DNA of 64,000 nucleotides from contig NC_015312.1 of NCBI RefSeq assembly GCF_000196675.2, forward strand, positions 1,922,001 to 1,986,000, given 5' to 3'. The notes under the pieces were generated by a model. The model ran no database searches. It was not told the DNA's origin and saw nothing but the letters and a program-made list of their open reading frames with translations. The DNA comes from Pseudonocardia benzenivorans CB1190. Its GTDB lineage: Bacteria; Actinomycetota; Actinomycetes; Mycobacteriales; Pseudonocardiaceae. The translations under genes and the position numbers were made by a program. The first letter of the stretch is position 1. The number at the start of each line of letters is the position of its first letter. This document shows, one piece after another, positions 48,524 through 57,355 of the stretch.

Positions 48524-49800
48524 GAGGGGGCCTCGCGGCCGGCCCGCCCGGCCGCCGCGTCGATCAGCATCCGGGACATGTCGGTGAGCTCGGCCTCCGC
48601 GCGCCGCCGGCAGTGCTGCGCCGCCGCCGCGATCACCCGCGCGGCGGCCGCGCGGTCGGCGTCGAGCTCGTCGAACCGGGCGCAGAGTGTGTCCAGGTCC
48701 GTCGACTCGAGCGCGAGCGCGAACCGGCCCTGGCCGAACTCCTCCATCAGCACGGCGTTCTTGGGCGCGTAGCCGAGCGAGACCGTCGGCCGGCCGGCCA
48801 TCAGTGCCGCGACGACGTTGTGGTAGCGCGTCGCGACCACGATCTCGACCTCGGCCATGGCGTTCATCAGCCCGTCGAGGTCGTCGGTCGCGACGAGCGC
48901 GACGCGGCCGACCTCGACGGCCGGCCGGGCGCTGCGCACCTCACGGATCACGGTGTCGGCGACCGACGTGTCGACGCCGTCACCGACGAACAGGCGGACG
49001 GTGCGGCCGGCGTCGACGAGGCGGAGCACGAACGCGGACGTCATCGCGAGGTAGGCCGCGTGGATCGCCGGCTCCCGCCTGCGGTCGGCGGCACCGTTGC
49101 GGCCGTGGTAGTCCATCACGCCGACCCCGACGGCACCCGGTACGACGGGGCCGGCCGGCGTCGGGGCCGGCATCGCGAAGACCAGGTCGCAGTAGACGTC
49201 GTCGCGCGAGGTGTCGACGCCCATGTCGCGCATGGCGGAACGGGACAGCTCGTCGCGGTACGAGCGGTAGGCCGCGGCCCGCGCGGACCAGACCAGCACG
49301 CGGCGCAGCGGACGCTCGTCGACGACCTGGGCGCCGACCCCGACGAGGCCGACGGGGGTGCCGACGACCCGCGCGAGGACGCACAGCGTCAGCAGCGCGA
49401 GCGGGAACTGCCAGGCCCAGATCGGGAGGCTCGCCTCCAGCACCCCCATCCCGGGGACGACGACGACGTCGAGCCCCACGAGCCAGACCAGCGTGGCGAC
49501 CCCGTCGGCGAGCTTGCCGCCGAGCCGCACCAGCGCACCCAGCGCGCCGTGTGGCTTGCGGCGCAATGTGTCGACGACGTGCAACGGCGTGGTCGCAACA
49601 CCGTACCGGGCAGCGACCTCCTCGTGTCCGGTCGTCATGATCCGGATCTCGGCCCCGGGGTACGCGGCTCGCAGGTGGGCCAGCACCGTGGCCAGCGAGG
49701 CGTCGTTGCCGAGGTTGCCCGACCCCAGCAGGCCGAACAGCCCGATGCGCGGGACCCGGTCGCGGCGGCTCCGGGCCGGGCGCAGGGCCCAGGAGGTCAT
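48520..49800 (-). CDS. Polysaccharide pyruvyltransferase family protein
   Basis: 426 residues from ATG 49800. PF04230-type features: RIGLFGLLGSGNLGNDASL, then IRIMTTGHEEVAARYG, a central hydrophobic stretch around residue 115-135 (ASLPIWAWQFPLALLTLCVL), and the C-terminal IVVATRYHNVVAALMAGRP and SLGYAPKNAVLMEEFG. It is expected to put pyruvate ketals on sugars from PEP. Shares ATGA with the GT2. Confidence 0.88.
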   Translation of the reverse strand: MTSWALRPARSRRDRVPRIGLFGLLGSGNLGNDASLATVLAHLRAAYPGAEIRIMTTGHEEVAARYGVATTPLHVVDTLRRKPHGALGALVRLGGKLADGVATLVWLVGLDVVVVPGMGVLEASLPIWAWQFPLALLTLCVLARVVGTPVGLVGVGAQVVDERPLRRVLVWSARAAAYRSYRDELSRSAMRDMGVDTSRDDVYCDLVFAMPAPTPAGPVVPGAVGVGVMDYHGRNGAADRRREPAIHAAYLAMTSAFVLRLVDAGRTVRLFVGDGVDTSVADTVIREVRSARPAVEVGRVALVATDDLDGLMNAMAEVEIVVATRYHNVVAALMAGRPTVSLGYAPKNAVLMEEFGQGRFALALESTDLDTLCARFDELDADRAAAARVIAAAAQHCRRRAEAELTDMSRMLIDAAAGRAGREAPS

Positions 49801-50753
49801 GCCGTCCTCCACGCCCGTCCTGCGACGATCTCGTCGAGGTCGATCGAGGGCGGCGACCCCGCGTCGAGCCGGGGCCGGTCCTCGATCCGTTCCGTCGACC
49901 CCCCGCTGACGATCCGGCTGCCGAGCCACCGGGACAGGTGGGCGTAGCACGCGCGGCGCTCCGCCGACGACAGCGGGGCGCGCTGGATGGCGGACACGAA
50001 GCCCCACACGTACTCGCCGAGCAGCCGGACCGTCGGGTTGCGGAGCCGGTCGGCGCGGCGCGGGTCCATGTTCGCGGCACGGGCCCGCTTGGTCGGACGC
50101 GCCCGTTCGGCACGGCCGGGATGATCGCGGCGGAAGAACAGGATCTCCGGTACCTGCAGGAACCTGCCCAGCAGCGCGAGCTCGGCGATGATCGTCCGGT
50201 CGCTGTGGTGGTAGCTGCCGTTGAGCGGGGTCCGCCGCAGGTCGTCGGTCCGCATCACCGCGTAGAAGTCGTCGCCGCCCACGGTGAACAAGACGCTCGC
50301 GAACCGGTCCGACGGCCGGACGGCGTCGGTGGCCAGCGGATAGTCGATCTCCTGCACGACCCGGCCGTGTTCGTCGATGATCCCCTGCCACGCATGACAG
50401 AGGACGGCGTCGGGATGCGCGTCGAGCTCGGCGATGCAGCGCTCGAGCAACGTCCGGGCGTACAGGTCGTCGTGCGACGCCCACTTGAACAGCTCGCCGC
50501 GCGCGAGGTCGACCAGGAGGTTGTGGTTCGGGATGGCACCGAGGTTGCGGGGCTGGCGGACATAGCGGACGCGCTCGTCCCGGGCCGCGTACTGCCGGCC
50601 GATCTGTTCGGTGCCGTCGGTCGAGGCGTTGTCCGAGATGATCAGTTCGAAGTCGGTGAACGTCTGGCCCAGCAGCGCGTCGAGCGACTCGGCGAGGTAG
50701 TCCTCGCCGTTGTAGACGGGCAGGCCGATGCTGAGGCGCGGTGTCGATCTCAC
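49797..50753 (-). CDS. Glycosyltransferase family 2
   Basis: 318 residues from GTG 50753 with GGAGAGGA upstream. GT-A fold: RLSIGLPVYNGEDYLAESLD, FELIISDNASTDGTEQI, then a FKWASHDDLYART segment holding the DXD-like metal site. Cytoplasmic sugar addition. Overlaps both neighbours by 4 bp. Confidence 0.9.
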   Translation of the reverse strand: MRSTPRLSIGLPVYNGEDYLAESLDALLGQTFTDFELIISDNASTDGTEQIGRQYAARDERVRYVRQPRNLGAIPNHNLLVDLARGELFKWASHDDLYARTLLERCIAELDAHPDAVLCHAWQGIIDEHGRVVQEIDYPLATDAVRPSDRFASVLFTVGGDDFYAVMRTDDLRRTPLNGSYHHSDRTIIAELALLGRFLQVPEILFFRRDHPGRAERARPTKRARAANMDPRRADRLRNPTVRLLGEYVWGFVSAIQRAPLSSAERRACYAHLSRWLGSRIVSGGSTERIEDRPRLDAGSPPSIDLDEIVAGRAWRTA

Positions 50754-52216
50754 CTGCTGCTCCTCTCCGGTGAGCCGGACTGGGTGTCGGGTTGTGTGGT
50801 CGTCCGCAGTCGGGCGACGACCGGGATCCTCGGTGCCCCGGTCGCGTGGGCGGCCGCGTCGTCGGTCGCGCCGTCGCCCGGGTGGCCGGGCGTGGGTGTG
50901 GCGGCGGGCGCGGGACGGGCACCGGTCGTCGGGATCGGTTCGGTCGGGGGTGCGTCCGGTTCCGCCGGGGGCGTGGCGTCCTGGGCACGGTCGGTCGGCC
51001 CGAGGCCGCCCATGTGGTCGCGCAGCCCGTCCCGCAGCTGCCACCAGGCGACGCCGGCCCCGGCGAGCTGGGCGAGCACCACGCCCCAGGCCGACCCGTA
51101 CGCGCCACCGACGGCGGCGCCCGCGAGCCCGCCACCGAGGTACAGGACGGCGGCCACCAGCTGCGCGCGCAGGCTCCGTCGCGCCGCGCCGAGCGCACGC
51201 AGACCCGCGGCGGCGCCGGTGAGGAAGCTCGCCGACATCACCGACGCTGTGATCGGCACGATGAGCCGGGAGGACTCGTCCCAGACGTCGCCGAGGAAGT
51301 AGTGGCCGATCGAGGCCGGCATGACGAACAGCAGGACGCAGCCCCACAGCATCGCGGCCAGTGCCTGGCCGGAGCCGAGGACCAGGCAGAACTGCGGCAG
51401 CCGACGTGGTGACCGACGCAGGATGCGCGCCGCCTCCGGCACCGAGACGAGGCTCAGCCCCATCAGGACGGCGAGGAACGGGCCGATCAGCAGCTCCGCG
51501 CCGCGGACCGTGCCCACGGCCGCCAGCCCGGCGATGGCGCCGAGGCCGTAGGCCCGCAGCTGCGAGGCGCCGCTCGTGCTGACGTTCTCGACCAGATAGC
51601 GGTAGCCGAGGTCGCGGTGGAGCCGCACCCAGGTCCGGAAGGCCGCCGGCCGCGGCAGGATGCGCGCCTGAGCGGCACCGACGATCGCCGCCACGGCACT
51701 CGACCCGCCCCACGCGAGGACGAATCCGGAGACGGTGTGGTGGTGCGAGGCGAGGACCATCCCCGGCACCAGAGCGGCGGCCCACACGAGGTCGTTGACG
51801 AACGCGTACTGCCCGCGGCCGACCGCGAAGAACGCGAACCGCCAGCTGTCCTGCAGCAGCAGCGCCGGCAGGACGATCCCGAGACCGACGAACGCGTTCC
51901 CCAGCGACCCGCCGATGAGCAGCCCGACCACGACGCCGACCAGGCCGCCGGCGATCCCGAGCACCAGCGCGGTGCCCGAGGACCGGCCGACGGCCTCGCG
52001 CCACTCGGGCCCGGGCTCGCCGCTGTGCCGGACCGTGAGCGGATCGGTGCCGAGGCCGCGGGAGACGTTGAGCAGCACTCCGTAGGTGACCCAGACGAGG
52101 CTGAACACGCCGAAGGACGTCGCGTCGAGCGATCGTGCGACGTAGACCCCGACGAGGAAGTTGGTCAGGCTCGACACCGCCTGGTCGCCGAGTCCCCAGC
52201 TGACCCGCCGGGCCAT
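50750..52216 (-). CDS. Wzx-type polysaccharide flippase
   Basis: About 488 residues from ATG 52216, with 12-14 hydrophobic helices of the MOP/MATE superfamily: WGLGDQAVSSLTNFLVGVYV at the start, LVLGIAGGLVGVVVGLLIGG in the middle. It moves the lipid-linked repeat across the membrane. The frame stays open to 52336, and a GTG 52225 or ATG 52254 could be the start instead. The C-terminal 60 residues are Pro/Ala/Thr-rich. First gene of this 4-bp-overlap block. Confidence 0.82.
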   Translation of the reverse strand: MARRVSWGLGDQAVSSLTNFLVGVYVARSLDATSFGVFSLVWVTYGVLLNVSRGLGTDPLTVRHSGEPGPEWREAVGRSSGTALVLGIAGGLVGVVVGLLIGGSLGNAFVGLGIVLPALLLQDSWRFAFFAVGRGQYAFVNDLVWAAALVPGMVLASHHHTVSGFVLAWGGSSAVAAIVGAAQARILPRPAAFRTWVRLHRDLGYRYLVENVSTSGASQLRAYGLGAIAGLAAVGTVRGAELLIGPFLAVLMGLSLVSVPEAARILRRSPRRLPQFCLVLGSGQALAAMLWGCVLLFVMPASIGHYFLGDVWDESSRLIVPITASVMSASFLTGAAAGLRALGAARRSLRAQLVAAVLYLGGGLAGAAVGGAYGSAWGVVLAQLAGAGVAWWQLRDGLRDHMGGLGPTDRAQDATPPAEPDAPPTEPIPTTGARPAPAATPTPGHPGDGATDDAAAHATGAPRIPVVARLRTTTQPDTQSGSPERSSR

Positions 52217-52503
52217 GGATCTCACTGTCTGTGACCGATGGCTGACCGTCGGCATCCCTCCGGCGACCGCCGGGAAGGGAACGGTCAGCGATTCCGCCGA
52301 ACCCGTGTCGTCGGCGCGCGAGCCTTGTCGTGCCACGGTTCCCCTCGGGCCGATGATGTCCGGAGATGGGCGGACCCGGTCTCGGACCCGTACAGCAGGT
52401 CACTCGGCGACCCACTCACGGTCGTTACGTTCCGTCGACGATCCGGCCTCGGATGCGCCGTCCGGGTGTCGGTACCGGACCGTTAGGCACGGTTCGGCAC
52501 CGT

Positions 52504-53274
52504 TCAGCGCTGCCGACGGCGGCGCAGCGCATCCGCGACGAGATCGACACCCCACCCCGTGACGACGACGGCGCACACCGCGATGGCGAAGCCGCCGAGG
52601 GTGTCGGAGGGGTAGTGGGCGGTCAGGAACACCTGGGACACGGCCATCACGGCACCGCAGACGACCGTCCCGCCGACGGCGACGGCGAGTGCGGTGGCCG
52701 GACGCAGCCGGGTCGCGCCCGCGAGCGCGATGAAGGCCGTGGCGCCGATGGCCGTCGCCACCGCGGTGTGGCCGCTGGGGAACGCGAGGTTGTCGCCGTG
52801 GATGGTGCGGTCCACCAACGGCTTCAGCGCGCTCGTGACCGCAACCGCCAGCGCCGGGCCCAGACACGCCAGCAGGGCGCCGCGTCGCCGGCCGGTGAGC
52901 AGGCACGCGAGGGCGACCACGGCGGCGAGGCCGCTCGCCACCCACGGCATGCCGACCGCGTCGATCGCGAACGCGACGGGATAGGACATCGGCACCTGCT
53001 CCTGCACCCACGCCGTGACCGCGGCGTCGGCGGTGCCGGGCGCGGAGGTGCCCGCGTACAGGACCGCCTGCGCCACCACGAGCACACCGCACACCGCCGC
53101 CAGGACCGCGAGCGGCCGACGCAGCGGCGTCGGTAGCGCCGCCCGGGGTGCGCGGACCGCACGCCCCCTATCACCCGCCGTCCCCTCCGCCGCGGGCTCG
53201 GGCTGCTGACCGGGTCGCACTGTCGCGGCCCGGTCTCTGCCTGCTCTCGCGAGTCGGCGGGTCAGCTCACGCAT
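52504..53274 (-). CDS. PAP2-family membrane phosphatase
   Basis: 256 residues, about six helices, lipid phosphatase motifs: KPLVDRTIHGDNLAFPSGHT (C1 and C2), and SQVFLTAHYPSDTLGG (C3). It may recycle undecaprenyl diphosphate released after export, or act on other lipid phosphates. Begins with a basic disordered N-terminus. It lies 67 bp after the RfbF-like gene and 287 bp before the flippase. Confidence 0.88.
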   Translation of the reverse strand: MRELTRRLARAGRDRAATVRPGQQPEPAAEGTAGDRGRAVRAPRAALPTPLRRPLAVLAAVCGVLVVAQAVLYAGTSAPGTADAAVTAWVQEQVPMSYPVAFAIDAVGMPWVASGLAAVVALACLLTGRRRGALLACLGPALAVAVTSALKPLVDRTIHGDNLAFPSGHTAVATAIGATAFIALAGATRLRPATALAVAVGGTVVCGAVMAVSQVFLTAHYPSDTLGGFAIAVCAVVVTGWGVDLVADALRRRRQR

Positions 53275-53341
53275 CCGACGGGCGTGCTCCGATCAGGAGT
53301 GTTCGGTGCGGCCCGGTGCGCCGGGCAGGGTCTGCGGCGGC

Positions 53342-54169
53342 TCAGTGCTCGGCGGCACCCAGCGCGGCGATGGTGGCCTGGAGCGGGTCGCGCTGCGGGC
53401 CGGCCTGCCAGACCATCCACGGGCTCTTCCCCGCGCGGTACGCGGCCTCCAGCGCGGTCCGCTCCTTGACGGTGTCGGCGGGGTGCCAGAAGCCGTGGTG
53501 GCGGTAGGCGAGCATCCGGCCCTCGGCGGCCAGCGCGGTGCAGGCGTCGGCGACGAGGTCCCCGTCCTTCGGGACGTAGTCGAAGACCTCGGGACGCAGC
53601 ACGAAGTAACCGCCGTTGAGCCAGACGGGCATGTCCTGCAGCGTCTTGATGCCGGTGAGCATGCCGTCGTCGTCGACCTCGACACAGTGGAAGGCGGTCT
53701 GCGGGGGCACTGCCGCCAGCGCCGCGACCGCCTCGCTCGCCTTGAACGTGTCGATCATGTCGTTGAGCGGCAGGTCGGTCAGGACGTCGGCGTAGTTCGC
53801 GAGGAACATCTCCTCGTCCTGGACGTGTTCGCGGACCCGGCGCAGGCGCTCGCCGATCGACGAGTCCAGCCCGGTGTGGACGAACGTGATGTTCCAGTCC
53901 TGGATGTCCGAGCCGAGCAGTTCGACACGACCGCCCGCGAGGACGAAGTCGTTCGACGCGGTCTCGGAGTAGTTGAGGAAATAGTCCTTGATGTGGTGCG
54001 CCCCGTATCCGAGGCACAGGACGAAGTCCTTGTGGCCGAAGTGGGCGTAGTAGCGCATGACGTGCCAGATCAGCGGCCGTGGCCCGACGGTCGTCATCGG
54101 CTTCGGAATATCCGACTGGCCGTCGCGCATGCGCATTCCGTAACCGCCGCAGAACAGGACTACCTTCAT
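53342..54169 (-). CDS. RfbF-like sugar nucleotidyltransferase (glucose-1-phosphate cytidylyltransferase type)
   Basis: 275 residues. NTP-binding start VVLFCGGYGMRMRDGQSDIP with KPMTTVGPRPLIWHVMRYYA, FVLCLGYGAHHIKDYF, then NITFVHTGLDSSIGERLRRV and MFLANYADVLTD (metal Asp), and WLNGGYFVLRPEVFDYV. Overall like RfbF that makes CDP-glucose, but the usual CDP-glucose dehydratase and RfbH-type partners are absent. Another nucleotide is possible. First gene of the leftward arm. Confidence 0.82.
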   Translation of the reverse strand: MKVVLFCGGYGMRMRDGQSDIPKPMTTVGPRPLIWHVMRYYAHFGHKDFVLCLGYGAHHIKDYFLNYSETASNDFVLAGGRVELLGSDIQDWNITFVHTGLDSSIGERLRRVREHVQDEEMFLANYADVLTDLPLNDMIDTFKASEAVAALAAVPPQTAFHCVEVDDDGMLTGIKTLQDMPVWLNGGYFVLRPEVFDYVPKDGDLVADACTALAAEGRMLAYRHHGFWHPADTVKERTALEAAYRAGKSPWMVWQAGPQRDPLQATIAALGAAEH

Positions 54170-54444
54170 GTCGATCCCTTCTGGGCTAGTGGCTCGCGAG
54201 AATGCTCGCTCTCCGTGGTCTCCGCGTTAACCGCTGCGCCGAACGTGGATGCGTCCGCCGGAATCCGTGCCGACGCCTGGCGCCGTCCGTGACGGGTCGC
54301 GTCCGGTCGCGGGCAGGCCGGCCCGGCCGGGAGCGCGGGCACCGCGACGTCCACCCGCGCAGGGGATGTGGCCGCGGCGGTGCGGCGTGTGATTGCGGGC
54401 GGCCCGTGACCTGGGGCGAGCGCGCGTGCACTACCGTCACACCC

Positions 54445-54684
54445 ATGAGCGTGTGGGAGACGATCGGCATCTACGTGCTGATCCCCGCCGCCGTCTTCGG
54501 GGCCTTCTATGCGCTGATCGTCGGGCGCGGGCGGGCCAGGCGGCCGCGGTATCGCGTGGGACAGCCGTGGGACCACGAGCCCCTGTTCTGGTCGGCGAAC
54601 CCGGCGGGTACCGGCCAATCGGCCGGCTCCACCGACGACCCGACCGCGACGGCCGGACGAGGAGGAGCTCGTGGCAGCTGGTGA
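54445..54684 (+). CDS. Small membrane protein, CtaJ-like candidate
   Basis: 79 residues, one N-terminal helix (SVWETIGIYVLIPAAVFGAF), basic cytosolic stretch GRGRARRPRYRVGQPWDH, and a loop with EPLFWSANP. It overlaps the DUF5130 gene by 14 bp. In mycobacteria a similar small membrane protein, a cytochrome aa3 accessory subunit (CtaJ), is encoded beside a DUF5130 gene; the layout suggests this is its counterpart. ATG 54445 chosen as the first in-frame ATG giving the helix near the start. Confidence 0.7.
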   Translation: MSVWETIGIYVLIPAAVFGAFYALIVGRGRARRPRYRVGQPWDHEPLFWSANPAGTGQSAGSTDDPTATAGRGGARGSW

Positions 54685-55204
54685 GCACGGGCACGACGGC
54701 CACGGTGCCGTCGCGGTCCCGAAGCAGGAGGACCTGCCGACCGGCGCGGTCGTGACGGCGTCGGGCCGGGTGTCGGCGGCGGAGTTCTACTCCGAGAACG
54801 AGCCCGAGACCGGACCGTTCACCCCGCAGCAGCTGACGCGGATCGACGAGGCGATGATGCTCGCCAGCCGCTCGTCGGGGCTGCGCTTCACCGTCTACAT
54901 CGGCGACCTGGGGGAGAACCCCGAGGCCAGGACGGGTGAGCTGCACGCCGGTATCGCCGGTGCCGCGGAGGCCGTGCTGATCGCGGTGAGCCCCGGTCAG
55001 CGGTTCGTCGAGGTCCTGACGGGCCACGAGGCCCGCAAGCGGCTCCCCGACCGCAGCTCCAAGCTCGCGGTCATGAGCATGGTGGCGTCGTTCCGCGAGG
55101 GCGACCTCGTCGGCGGCCTGCTGAGCGGGCTGCGGATGCTGGCCGACCAGGCCGGTCGGGTCCCCGTCCACCGCGGACCGATCCGCGAGACGGTCATCGC
55201 CTGA
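54671..55204 (+). CDS. DUF5130 family protein
   Basis: 177 residues from GTG 54671. TPM/DUF5130-like fold: TASGRVSAAEFYSENEP, TGPFTPQQLTRIDEAMM, RFTVYIGDLGEN, GHEARKRLPDRSSKLAVM. No membrane helix. Function unknown; linked by overlap to the small CtaJ-like gene. Confidence 0.85.
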   Translation: MAAGEHGHDGHGAVAVPKQEDLPTGAVVTASGRVSAAEFYSENEPETGPFTPQQLTRIDEAMMLASRSSGLRFTVYIGDLGENPEARTGELHAGIAGAAEAVLIAVSPGQRFVEVLTGHEARKRLPDRSSKLAVMSMVASFREGDLVGGLLSGLRMLADQAGRVPVHRGPIRETVIA

Positions 55205-55307
55205 CGCGCGGTCCGGATCATCCGGCGGTGTCGGCGGATGCGAACCGTTAGCATGGGCCTCGCCATGTGACCCCGATCACCCCGGGTGGGGGGTGTGGAG
55301 GCGTGAG

Positions 55308-56879
55308 GTGCCCAGCGCAGCTCGGTTCCCCGCGCGGCTGGCGATCGACGTGCTGGTCGTGGCGGTGCTGTGCGTCGCGGTCGGCGTGCTCGCCGCTCGC
55401 GGCCTGCTCACCGGGCCCGTCGCGAAGGCGGACCCGGCGCTGGCGACCGTCACGCTGACCGTCATCGCGGCGACGCTCGGCGCCGCGGCCGCCATCCTGG
55501 CCGTCGTCGCGGGGCGGCTGCTCGAGGACCTGCGCATGGCCTGGCTCGCTCCGGCGCTCGTCCTGTACTGCGTCGTCGTGCTGCCGTGGTCGGCGGCGTC
55601 GCCGGCCGGCACGACCGACGTCCCGCACCGGCTCGCGCGCCTCGTCGCCTACGCGACGGCGCTGATCCTGCTCGTCGTCTCCATCCGGCCGCCGGCCCGG
55701 GCGGGCTGGTGGGGCGGCTGGGTCGTCGCCGCGCTGGGCGCGATCGCGACCGTCGCCGCCCTCACCGTCCCGGGGACCGAGGCGGTGCGGGTCGTCGTCG
55801 ACGGGTCGATCCCGACGCTCGTCGTGCTCGCGGGCTGGGTCGCGGTCGCGGCCGGGTTCGTCGTCGACGCGCTGCACCGGCGGAGCCAGCCGCGCGCGCG
55901 GCTGGGCATCGGGCTGGTCGTCATCGCCGCGGCGCAGCTCTACCGGCTCCTCGCCGGGAGCACGCACCCGATGGCGGGCCTCGCGTTCGGCGCGCTGCGG
56001 ATGATCGGGCTCGCGATCGTGCTGCTGGGGCTCGCCCAGCTCACGACGGCCGCGCTGAACACCGTGCACCGTCGCGAACAGATGCAGCGTGACGAGCTCG
56101 AGACCGCCGCGCGGCACATGGAACGCGCCGCCGAGCACGCCGCCGAGCGCGACCACGAGCTGCGCAACGGCCTGGCCGGGCTCGCCGGCATCACCCACCT
56201 GCTGGGTGCCGAGGCCACGGGGGAGGGGCACGACCGGCTCAAGCTCGCGGTCCTCTCCGAGCTCGGCCGGCTGCACCGGATCCTCGACGGCGAGGAGCTC
56301 GCCGCCGACGGGAGCTACACCGTCGAACCCGTGCTCGCCAACCTGGTCACGCTGCGCGCCGGGACGGTCGGCGCCGGCGTGACGACGCTCGACGTCGAGC
56401 CGGGGCTGCGGGTCCAGGGCGACTCGGCGGTGCTGTCGCAGGTCGTCACCAACCTGCTGGCCAACTGCGACCGGCACGCCCCGGCCGCGCCGGTCACGGT
56501 GACCGCGCGGCGCGACGGCGCGACGGTCGTCGTCGAGGTACGCGACGAGGGGCCGGGGCTACCTCCGCTCGACACCGAGCTGCTCTTCCGCCGGGGGGTG
56601 CGTGACGACGGCGCCGGCGGCACCGGGTTGGGCCTGCACATCAGCAGGCGGCTCGCCGAGCACGACGGCGGCAGCCTGACCCTCACCACCGCGACGGCGC
56701 CGACCGGCACGATCGCCCGGCTGCGGCTGGGAGCGGCCTCGCCGCCGAGCCTGCGCCGGGGCGGCGACGCGGACCGGGTCGCCGAGGAGACCCCCGACCG
56801 CGCACCGTCCCAGGGCGCCCAGACGTCGGCCTTCCGGATGCGCCCGGTCCGCCGCGGCTACGAGTCGGGCCCGGCCTGA
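55308..56879 (+). CDS. Orphan membrane histidine kinase-like sensor
   Basis: 523 residues from GTG 55308 with GGAGG upstream. About seven helices at residues 1-245 (sensor without external domain), then a coiled linker. The phosphoacceptor-like box is RDHELRNGLAGLAG near residue 282 (HELRN rather than HE[LI]RTPL). The ATPase has N box NLLANCDRHAP, G1 VRDEGPGLPP and G2 GTGLGLHISRRLAEHDG. No response regulator gene lies next to it. The signal is unknown. Confidence 0.85.
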   Translation: MPSAARFPARLAIDVLVVAVLCVAVGVLAARGLLTGPVAKADPALATVTLTVIAATLGAAAAILAVVAGRLLEDLRMAWLAPALVLYCVVVLPWSAASPAGTTDVPHRLARLVAYATALILLVVSIRPPARAGWWGGWVVAALGAIATVAALTVPGTEAVRVVVDGSIPTLVVLAGWVAVAAGFVVDALHRRSQPRARLGIGLVVIAAAQLYRLLAGSTHPMAGLAFGALRMIGLAIVLLGLAQLTTAALNTVHRREQMQRDELETAARHMERAAEHAAERDHELRNGLAGLAGITHLLGAEATGEGHDRLKLAVLSELGRLHRILDGEELAADGSYTVEPVLANLVTLRAGTVGAGVTTLDVEPGLRVQGDSAVLSQVVTNLLANCDRHAPAAPVTVTARRDGATVVVEVRDEGPGLPPLDTELLFRRGVRDDGAGGTGLGLHISRRLAEHDGGSLTLTTATAPTGTIARLRLGAASPPSLRRGGDADRVAEETPDRAPSQGAQTSAFRMRPVRRGYESGPA

Positions 56880-57328
56880 CGCGCCGGACCCGGCCGGGTC
56901 GTGGCCGTATCGGCGCCGTAGCCCGGCGACGGAGCGTCGGGGCCGTCGGCGCCGGTGAGCCGTCGCCGCAGGTCATGACCTCAGCGGCCGCCGACCCGAC
57001 CCGTACCGGGTCCGCTCGCGACAGGGGGCGGCGGGCGACCGGGACGGCCCGACGGATCTCACGCGACCAGGCCTCAGCAACCGGGGCGCGATACGACCGG
57101 GGCGGCAGGCGACCGGGTCCGGCCCGGCGGGCCCGCTAAGACCAGGCCGCGGCCGACGGGGGAATGCGACCGGGGCGGCACCCGACGGGCTCAGCCGATG
57201 GGCCCGACACGACCGGGGTCTCCGCCCACCAGGTCCCGAGCCGACCGGTCCACGGCCGACCCGGCCGCGCCCGACAGGGGTCCGCGACCGGAGGCACGGG
57301 GCCGGGGTCGCGTCCGACCGGCGCCTCA
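56880..57328. other. 449-bp gene-free region with degenerate CGACCGGGG repeats
   Basis: GC-rich spacer between the kinase and the IS element. It is scattered with CGACCGGG-type octamers; CGACCGGGGCGGCA occurs exactly at 57094-57107 and 57167-57180. No convincing gene on either strand. It ends at the CTCAG target now filled by the IS element. Confidence 0.5.
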
Positions 57329-57355
57329 GAGAGTGTTGTAGAACCTCGGTGGTCA
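57329..57355 (+). repeat. IS left terminal inverted repeat
   Basis: Begins GAGAGTGTTGTAGAACCTCG and pairs with the right end at 58288-58314. The transposase stop codon (complement of TCA at 57353-57355) lies inside it. Confidence 0.88.
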
